NCBI GenBank assembly: GCA_011634665.1
Contig: WAEK01000012.1
Span: 1,159,001 to 1,223,000 of the forward strand
Direction: 5' to 3'
DNA: 64,000 bases
Origin: Mortierella sp. BCC40632
Taxonomy: Eukaryota > Mortierellomycota > Mortierellomycetes > Mortierellales > Mortierellaceae
Below are positions 56,794-64,000 of this stretch, piece by piece. Every line of letters begins with the position of its first letter. Position 1 is the stretch's first letter. The notes under the pieces are model-generated. The model was not told the origin of the DNA. It saw only the letters and a list, made by a program, of their open reading frames with translations, and did no database searches. The position numbers were made by a program, and so were the translations under genes.

Positions 56794-58691
56794 ATGAATT
56801 CATTTGAACCGCCCGCAAAGCGCTCAGTCTCAAATGTTAGCTTACTCTCCAATTTTTTTGTAGTTTTACCCACAAGTTTGTAAATGTGGGCGGGCACAAA
56901 TATCGTAAGTAGCCACTGGTTTCCTCCTAGTCAAGAGTAGAGAGTTCTATTTAGAGAGAACAGGGACACTTAGCTCTCGCTAGCTTGCGACCCGAGTCTG
57001 AATAGCGCTACATCCCTATTTGAAGCAGTTCTTAAAGACAGTCGCCGTTGAGAGCTCATACCCAACACTTATCTCATTTATATTAATAGACTATGTTGAG
57101 GAAGGGGATCTCAAGGATCCTCCTATTCTTTTCCTCCATGGATTCCCAGACCTCTGGTATGGCTGGCGACACCAGATCAAGCCAGTAGCGAAGAAAGGAT
57201 ATCGAGCAATTGCGATAGACTGTCTTGGCTATGGTCAAACGGTATAACCAAACAGCCTCGAAGCTAGGACAGAGGACTATTACCAATACCTTTTTTTTCT
57301 ACTTGGTGTTTTTGATTCGATGAAATTGAGTGCCGTTATACTGATAGATAGAAATAACGGATGGTCGCGCTTTTAGGACTCACCATTGTCAGTTACTAAT
57401 TAAACATTATGGCTCTTTGATACCCTCCTCATGTAGGATTCTCCAAAAGATATTGCTCTTTACACTCTCAAGAGTCTAGCAGGTCATATCAAGGAGCTAT
57501 TGGATATCCTAGGCATTCAGAAGATCACAATGATAGGCCATGATTGGTAATCAAGGAGGGTCAAAAGTTCCCAAATCTTGATTGGGTCGTATAGGAGTAA
57601 ATATCCACTCAACAAAACACTCTACCATATACTTTGTAGGGGCGGAGCTATGGCTTATCGTTTCGCAGATTGGTATCCTGAGCGAGTCTTGGCCGTGATC
57701 AGGTAAAAGAAAAGGAGTCGTTTCTCACATGCCATGGGTTGTGGGGAAATGCTTTATTTGAGACCTAAGTATCACCTTGGGATAACTAACTATTCGCCCC
57801 TTGCTTTCCAGCATTTGTACGCCAGGACTTCCATTCCGCGAAGATTTCGAGTCAATGGAAGACGTGTATGAGGCAATTCCCGTGTTTAGATACTGGAGAT
57901 ATTTCATGGATCCAGATTTAGTCCCGCTGCTGGACGGCGATGTACGAGATTCATTGTATTTGCCATGTATATAGTGCCAATGGTCGTTTTTTTTCCCTCA
58001 TGATTCCTATCAGCTGATGTCTGTTCTGCACTTGCCTATTTCTCAGCCTCGCACATTTCTGGAGCTAGTCTACGAGTCTTCTAGGACAACTAGTCAGCAG
58101 GTACGTTGAAAAAAAAAAAAAAAAGAGCGGTAATATCGGCCGCTTTATTGGCATCAATGTGTCGCTCTTTGTATAGCAGCTCTGGGAAAAGCGTCCAAAA
58201 TGGATTGCAGGCTATCGACACGCCGTCTCTGTATTTTCCTTCCTCTCTATAGGATCTCGACTACCTGGCGGAGCAATTCCGAAGAACAGGTTTTAGAGGA
58301 CCATTGAACTATTACAAGACTCGAGAGTTGAATCACAAGGAGGACCTCGGTAAGTCCAAACTTGTATTTTCATTTTTTTTGCCTTTCGCCCATAACCTGT
58401 GATCTACACACAAAAAAAAAAAAAAAAAAAAAAAAAAGACTCACAATAGAACCTGGATGGCAATTATTAGATTTCCCGAGACGATTCGATCAGATCACGT
58501 ACCCAACATATCTGATCATGGCTTCCGAGGATCCAATCCTGAGACCCGAGTTTAGTGCCTGGATGCCTTATCTGTTCAAGCATTTTCACCAATACACTAT
58601 CAATACAGGTCATTTCCCAATGGTTGAAGACCCCGAGAAAACCAACGCGCTTCTCGAGATTTGTCTTGACACGATTCATTCCAGTCGGTAG
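56794..58691 (+). CDS. Alpha/beta-hydrolase, soluble epoxide hydrolase family
   Basis: Exons in order: FTHKFVNVGGHKYHYVEEGD, split by a phase-1 intron ending TAATAG before 57090; then PPILFLHGFPDLWYGWRHQI (oxyanion motif HGFP) and GYRAIAIDCLGYGQTDSP. The nucleophile elbow is MIGHDW, then GGAMAYRFADWYPERV after an intron. The cap follows (TPGLPFREDFESMEDVYEAIPVFRYWRYF; GFRGPLNYYKTRELN). The C-terminus is TYLIMASEDPILRPEFS (acid region) and INTGHFPMVEDPE (catalytic His), with the stop at 58691. The nucleophile Asp and the order Asp-Asp-His fit epoxide hydrolases over esterases. The start is uncertain: ATG 56794 is plausible, but its splice phase to the FTHKF exon does not fit as read. Confidence 0.88.
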
Positions 58692-59678
58692 CTTTTCTAG
58701 GGGCGACCTCCGGTGGTCAATGCGCTGCGGGATGTATCGGAGAAATCAAATAAAGTCTTCTCTTTTTCTTTTTTTCTTTTTCTTTTTCTTTTTCTTTTTC
58801 TTTTTCTTTTTCTTTTTCTTGGCGCTTCATCTAGGGGGTGTTCCAGCTGTGTCAGCGAGAAACAAATGCAAGAGCAGAGAACCTTCTCTCTCTCTCTCTC
58901 TCTTTCTCTCATTGTTTCTTTCGCTCAACTCGGGAGCTCGAGCCAAACATGTCTTATTCTTTGGAATGAGAAAAAATTAGGAGGATACGATCAAGCAAAG
59001 TGCGCTTGAGACGACATTTTTGTGAATGTTACCAAGTGAATTTTTACACGACAAAGAGATAAATTACATCATAGCAGTGTCGGTCTATTACCATCAGCGA
59101 GTTTCGGCGATGGATGCACAGAGACCGTTACAAGATTGATTCAGAGAACTCTTCAAACCCTTTTTTGCCATAACTCATTTTTTCTTCTTTTCCCTTTAAT
59201 GATAGTCCCAGAGTGTAATCAGAGCCTTCTACAAAGGTGTTAAATGCTGACAGTCCTTGTATCCAAGTTGGCACTACATTTGTAAAAATAAGATAAATAA
59301 ATATATTAAAAACTCGTGGACTCCTTCTCTCCTAGTGAATTTGCTCCGCATGTTATATTGTGCTCTTTCTATCTGCTCTATTGTTTTTTTCCCCCCCTCC
59401 CTCATTTCCTTACATTATTGTCTTTGACCTTTCTCTCTCTCTCCACCTGATGGCTGTTGTTGTTATTGTTTTCTTACCGCATGTCATTGCTCCTTTTGAC
59501 TCGTGACACTTCTTATTGGCTCATTTCTGACCTCACCCTACCTCTTGTACCTAATGCTCTAAACCAACATTTTTTAGACCTGGTCATAGCAAAACGGAGT
59601 GAAGTCTAGGAAAGGCTATTGAAAGATCCCACATGCTTTCTCGGGAGCATAGAAAAAAGTCAGCACACAGCAGACAGA

Positions 59679-59719
<41 letters not shown>

Positions 59720-60068
59720 ATAAACTATGACAGATGAGCCGATTTTCTTTTCTTTTCTTTTCTTCTTTTCTTTGGCCCATTTGTTGTCACATCGCGTGTC
59801 TTTTGTGTGTATGTGTGTATGTGTATGTTTTCTCAGCGTGATTTATTGCACTGGCTAGGAGTATGTACTCTTGATCATCATGCTCATACTCCAAAGGAAT
59901 TCTCATTGACAAAAGAACAAAGACCGCTGGTCTCTCTTTTTGTTCGCTTTCTCCATCATTCGCTATTTTTTTTTTCTTTTTTTCTTTTGCAGTTATTTAC
60001 TCTTTTTTTGTTTTTTTTTGGTTGCATTCTTATTTTGGTCGTTTATAAAAAAAGTCATTTCTCATTAT
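58692..60068. other. Convergent 3' region between epoxide hydrolase and perilipin
   Basis: 1.4 kb of T-rich and simple sequence with a TTTTTC repeat (about 58763-58820), a GA repeat (about 59682-59714) and several AATAAA-like signals. No gene supported. Confidence 0.6.
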
Positions 60069-61517
60069 TTACTTGGCGCCACCAACAAGGGTGACACGGG
60101 CAGTGTGGACGGCACGGACGGCGGCATCGCTCACAGAGCAGTTCACCTCCTGAACCTTGTGGAGACCACGCTGAACATTCTCCTGGATCGAGACCTGGTA
60201 CTGGACCAAGGACTCCTTAACCTCCTGAGCAGCGCTCTGGATGATTGGCAAGGTCTCCTCAGTCGTGACCTGGAGAATGTTGCGTGCCTTCTGGATGGCG
60301 GGAACGTCGGGCTTGGAGATCTCGCTCTTGACGACCGCATACCGGTCATTCATAAAGCCAACAAGGGGCTCGAGACGGATTTGGACATACTCGGGCAACT
60401 TGGGGCTGTGCTCACGCAGGTACACAGACAACGACTCGAGCTCGAGCAAGAGGCTGCTGCTCAACGTGTGCACGCGTGCAGATGCGTCGGCAGGAACACG
60501 GCCAACATTCTCCTGGAGCTCCTTGGCATGAGCACGGAGGGCCTCAACGAGAGCGTTCAGGCGCACGTTCAGGGCTTGGAGCGACTCCTTGGACTTGACC
60601 AAGGCAGCGTTGTTCTCAGCGGCCTTGCGAAGATCATGGGCCGACTGAGTGATGGGTGCAACACCGACGCTCAAGCGGCGAGAGACGTGGAGCGAGACAG
60701 CACGACCAAGGTCGACCACACGGGTCGCCTGGTTGGTCTGGCTGACAGTGGTCTCCTCCACTTCGGCCTCAGGCAGGTAACGGTTGACGATAGTCTCGAG
60801 GCCATCGACAATGGGGGTAGCATGGGTGTTGACTCGGCTAGCAATCTGGTTTGCGGTCGAGGAAGCGGTCGTGGCCAAGGAGGAGGTCACAGTCTTGACA
60901 GGTGCCGTAACACGGGCATCGATCGTCGACTGGATCTGCGTGTACGCATTCTTGGACGATTCCTCAACATAGACATAAGGCTTCTTCACCTGAGTCACGA
61001 TCTCAGCGGTGGGTTTGGTGACAATTGGGAAAGTGGTCTCGAGCAAATCCAAGGACTTGTTGGCGATCTCGTCAACCTTGGAGATGTGGGGCTGGAGCCT
61101 GCTCTGATAGCCCTCGGTGTACTTGGAGACTGTCTCAACAGCAGTGCCAGCCTTGTCAAGGGCCAGACGGCTGTACTTGTTATCCTTGGCGATCGAGTGA
61201 AGAGTGGAAACGCTGTCGTGGATAAGAGGCAGCGAGCTGACACGGGCAATGAAGCCTTGTGACGAAGCACCAGCGGAGGCAGTGGTGGTCGACGACTGCT
61301 CTGAGGTGATGGTCTCTGCCTCGGCCGAGGACGAGGAAGAGGAGGAGAGGACACGTTTAGTGGTGGTAGTGGTGGTGGTGACCTTACGCACGGTGCGACC
61401 ATTGGCGTCCTTGACGATCTCTTCAACAGAGGATGACGAGGAACGAGAGTGGCCACGGTCCTCAATGTCGGAGCGCTCAGACTCGGACGAGCTGTAGTGT
61501 GGGTTGGGGGTCGTCAT
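60069..61517 (-). CDS. Perilipin-like lipid-droplet protein
   Basis: Single exon of 482 aa from ATG 61517. Residues 1-90 are Ser/Thr/Glu-rich. The perilipin (PAT) domain follows: FIARVSSLPLIHDSVSTLHSIAKDNKYSRLALDKAGTAVETVSKYTEGYQSRLQPHISKVDEIANKSLDLLETTFPIVTKPT. Repeated amphipathic 11-mer-like helices come next (VKTVTSSLATTASSTANQIASRV). A C-terminal helical region ends QVEVNCSVSDAAVRAVHTARVTLVGG-like. Fungal perilipins (MPL1/CAP20 type) coat storage lipid droplets and protect triacylglycerol, consistent with an oleaginous lifestyle. Codon use is strongly biased to C/G-ending codons (VKTVTSS, ALDKAG), which suggests high expression. The antisense frame is open for 440 codons as a by-product of that bias. 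Confidence 0.88.
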   Translation of the reverse strand: MTTPNPHYSSSESERSDIEDRGHSRSSSSSVEEIVKDANGRTVRKVTTTTTTTKRVLSSSSSSSAEAETITSEQSSTTTASAGASSQGFIARVSSLPLIHDSVSTLHSIAKDNKYSRLALDKAGTAVETVSKYTEGYQSRLQPHISKVDEIANKSLDLLETTFPIVTKPTAEIVTQVKKPYVYVEESSKNAYTQIQSTIDARVTAPVKTVTSSLATTASSTANQIASRVNTHATPIVDGLETIVNRYLPEAEVEETTVSQTNQATRVVDLGRAVSLHVSRRLSVGVAPITQSAHDLRKAAENNAALVKSKESLQALNVRLNALVEALRAHAKELQENVGRVPADASARVHTLSSSLLLELESLSVYLREHSPKLPEYVQIRLEPLVGFMNDRYAVVKSEISKPDVPAIQKARNILQVTTEETLPIIQSAAQEVKESLVQYQVSIQENVQRGLHKVQEVNCSVSDAAVRAVHTARVTLVGGAK

Positions 61518-62363
61518 TATGGAAAACTACAGGGGTACGAGGTGTGGTGGTAGTGCAAAAGTGAAAAAGAAGCGTATGTGAGTATGTTGGATCGATGGAG
61601 AATGAGTGTGGGTGGGCAGAAGGGCGAGCGAGAGAGAAGGAAGGAGAGACAGATTGGGATGATGCCCACCGGGACTCTAAAGTCCATAAGCTGTTTGGGC
61701 GGAGTGGAAGGTTGTGTGGGTCTGGTCTGATGGGATGGCTCTTCATCACTCAGACGCAGGCCATCATTCAGGCACCACACGGCAATAGGCGGAGATAGTC
61801 CCACGGCATTTGGGCTTTGTCAAGTATTATTAAAAAACAATGCAAACAAAGAAAAAAAAGGGCGGAAGCATCATTCTGCAGGTAATGTTGGGCGTCTGTG
61901 TGCGTGTTTGGTCAGTGGAGAGAGGGTCGGGCGATTGAAGTCATAATTGTATCTCCCCTCTTGCCCACCCCTCACAAGGACAAGCACGGGAAGGCGAGCA
62001 GAGAGAGAGAGAGAGAGAAAGAGAAAGAGAAAGAGAAAGAGAAAGAGAGGATTGGATGATCATCTCTTGCTCTTCCGCGGCATGGAAAAGGAGAGCTTGG
62101 CAAGGATTGGGTCACGGTTGTGGTGTGTTCAAAAGGGGCGAGGTGAACAGGTAGAAGAGAAAGTGTGTTTGAAAGAAGCAAGTGGGTTATGGAAAGGGTT
62201 TGCTGACGATGGGTTTCCAGGCAGCACCGGGGGCATGTGGGTCAGAAGGGACACACGACACCAACGGTTTGCGTGCCTGAGATGTGGAGTCGACAAGAGG
62301 ATATCTCCAACTCGGTTACCCGGGAGAGAGAAAGAGAAGGAAAGAGAAGGAGAGGGAGAGGGG

Positions 62364-62400
<37 letters not shown>

Positions 62401-64000
62401 AGAGAGAGAGAGAGGGAGGGAGAGAGAGAGAGAGATAGGAGACGAGGCTGATAGGACAAAGGAATAAGAGGATTGGCAAGATGCAGCAATGTGTGCATCG
62501 ATGCAAGGAAAGCATATCGTAAAGACTTTGCTGACTGGGTGAGGAAAAGTATGGGGCGGAAACGTGTTTGTGGTGGGTGCGAAGGCTCGGACACGCTCTT
62601 TGTCGACGCGCGGGAGCGGGGCTGCAGGGTACAGATACGATACCTGAAGGGAGTTGTTGGGGGGGAAATGTGCTGCAGGGACGGAGTGTGGGTGCAGAAA
62701 GAGATATGCGGAGGAGACGGGTATATTGCGCTGGCGTGAGGGACGGATGCAGAGATGCCAATGCACAGAAGAAGGCGCGAAATGATCCCGAGACGAGATG
62801 AATGAATGAAGGAGGAGCGGCAATCGGCTGACGGATGTGGTTATGTGCAGAAAAACAGACCGTCTTGCCGGGGCTATCGAGGGTTTTATATTAGTCGTCT
62901 CCTCCGCACTCTCCGCACATCCTCCGCCAGACATATGGGACAGACGGCAGCCTCGCATGTGGGCACTGTTGTCGCCCTCACGGGCGAGAGCGTGAAAGTC
63001 GCCCATGCCACAATGGTCAGCTAAGCAATAGCATATGAGGAGAGAGAGACTGAGAGAGAGGATGGGGAGAAGACTTTGGCTCTGTTCTGCTCTACCCTGC
63101 TCTGCCTCTCCCTGCTCTCTCGCCTTTTGCTCTGCCTTCTTCGCTCGGAGGCGGTCGTCGATTGAACTACCGACCATTGATTGCTCGAAGCTGAGCCAAA
63201 GTCGCAATCCGTATATGCCATGTGCCACACATCATTCCCTGCCCTTGCCTTGCCTCGCCTGCACTTTTTGCCTCGACGATCGATAACAAACGGGACACCT
63301 TGGGTTAGTGGTCCAATCCACAACAGGCCTTTACTGGAAAGATATGGCCCATCCAACCTTTGGCCTGGGCAAGGAAGTGAGCATTTGACCTCAGCTCTGC
63401 CCAAGCTGTTGCTCGCCTGACAGAATAAAAGAAATTCAGGCACCAAATATTGCCTCGGCGATACATGGCAGACCAAAAGTCTACAGGACTAACTCATTGT
63501 CACTCCTTGCTTCGCCTCCATCTCTGTCAGTACCAACAGTAATTTAAGAATGACTGCGGTAGACAACAGTCCATCAACGTTGCCATGCCCCAGCTGCGTT
63601 TGAATCCCACCCGTTTGCATATGCTACTGTCTCTTGGCATCAACCAGTAGCATTTCTATCATAGTGTAGAAAGAACCATATAGCATTCACCACTACTCCA
63701 TCCCAGCCAAGCATCTCAAGCCAAATAGTAAAAAGAGGCAGCGTATGTAATCAGACTGGGCACAATTGCCGGTCATATGAGAATCCAAGGGCCCTTGGAT
63801 CGTGAATAAGAACAAGAAACCCCCGATTCGGAACTGCCGTCAACGTCCCAAGACGGCTGCGGCTGGGTGTTATTCACACGAAGCATCCTCTTGTCTGTTA
63901 AACAGTACCTGTTGCACCTGCAGCACCGACCATGTAAACGAACCAAGTGTTGGCCCCCTTTTGTCCATCGCCTGCCACTCTTGGATAGACAGCGTGTCAC
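61518..64000. other. Perilipin upstream region and window end, no gene seen
   Basis: 2.5 kb with GA-rich microsatellites (about 62007-62048; 62330-62440) and long but low-complexity frames. Nothing matches a family. Promoter elements of perilipin probably lie in the first several hundred bases. Confidence 0.5.
62366..62440. repeat. Interrupted (GA)n microsatellite
   Basis: GA repeats broken by GGGAGG. They create the Ser/Leu low-complexity antisense frames in this stretch. Confidence 0.9.

Noticed and set aside
59940..61262. 440-codon open frame on plus
   Set aside because: It is antisense to the perilipin frame and arises from its strong third-position bias; it has no family-like motifs.
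62242..63228. 328-codon open frame on minus
   Set aside because: Mostly Ser/Leu low complexity from GA/CT repeats, with no motif and no promoter or splice support.
63560..63620. tRNA-like B-box motif (GTTTGAATCCC)
   Set aside because: No A box or cloverleaf at the right distance.
1..64000. CRISPR arrays, bacterial operons, group I/II introns, LTR elements
   Set aside because: No direct-repeat/spacer pattern, no LTR pairs and no intron-core motifs were seen; the DNA is eukaryotic nuclear.

Overview
This is a piece of a filamentous-fungal nuclear chromosome. The genes are intron-rich, with GT..AG introns of mostly 60-200 nt. The window also holds a catalytic Argonaute, a Cdc3-type septin, Mkt1, a fungal perilipin, a Kre9-like wall protein, many long A/T homopolymers and CT/GA microsatellites, and L1-like non-LTR retrotransposons. 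Together these point to an early-diverging, probably oleaginous fungus such as Mortierellomycota/Mucoromycota. That placement is an inference; no marker for a species was seen.

Layout. 0-8.3 kb: a glutamine-rich protein, a ZDHHC16-like palmitoyltransferase divergent from an intronless GNAT acetyltransferase, and a TMEM16/anoctamin. 8.7-11.9 kb: a 3.1-kb non-LTR retroelement on the minus strand with intact target-site duplications, an endonuclease-less reverse transcriptase, and a tRNA-like 5' head. 12.0-18.0 kb: a class V aminotransferase-like enzyme, a TMEM198-like (DUF4203) membrane protein and a Baeyer-Villiger-type flavin monooxygenase, all on minus. 18.6-21.5 kb: Mkt1. 22.1-23.7 kb: a nest of retroelement 3' ends, including one element inserted inside another and a 31-nt retrocopy, ending at a tRNA-Ala(AGC) gene. 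24.0-25.3 kb: diverged repeats with T/A homopolymer junctions. 25.6-30.2 kb: Argonaute. 31.0-33.3 kb: septin. 35.6-45.5 kb: three minus-strand housekeeping genes (EIPR1/TSSC1, UTP4, POP1), preceded by a small unrecognised gene. 46.6-49.4 kb: gene-poor decayed DNA. 49.5-61.5 kb: a stathmin-like coiled-coil protein, 5-hydroxyisourate hydrolase, ribosomal protein eS8, a secreted Kre9-like acidic-repeat protein, an epoxide hydrolase-like protein and perilipin. The final 2.5 kb shows no supported gene.

How the genes relate. UTP4 (18S pre-rRNA processing), POP1 (RNase P/MRP) and eS8 (small ribosomal subunit) all serve ribosome and tRNA biogenesis. Argonaute could silence the retroelements nearby, although nothing here proves that link. 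Gene order otherwise looks like ordinary fungal clustering with no operon.

Most distinctive signal. One retroelement family shows (i) a pol III-type A/B-box head exactly at the 5' insertion boundary, (ii) a conserved 3' hairpin beside an AATAAA motif, with a compensatory stem change between copies, (iii) 10-16 bp target duplications, (iv) insertion into its own 3' end and at a tRNA terminator, and (v) a probable trans-mobilised 31-nt sequence that is also found in the UTP4 5' leader.
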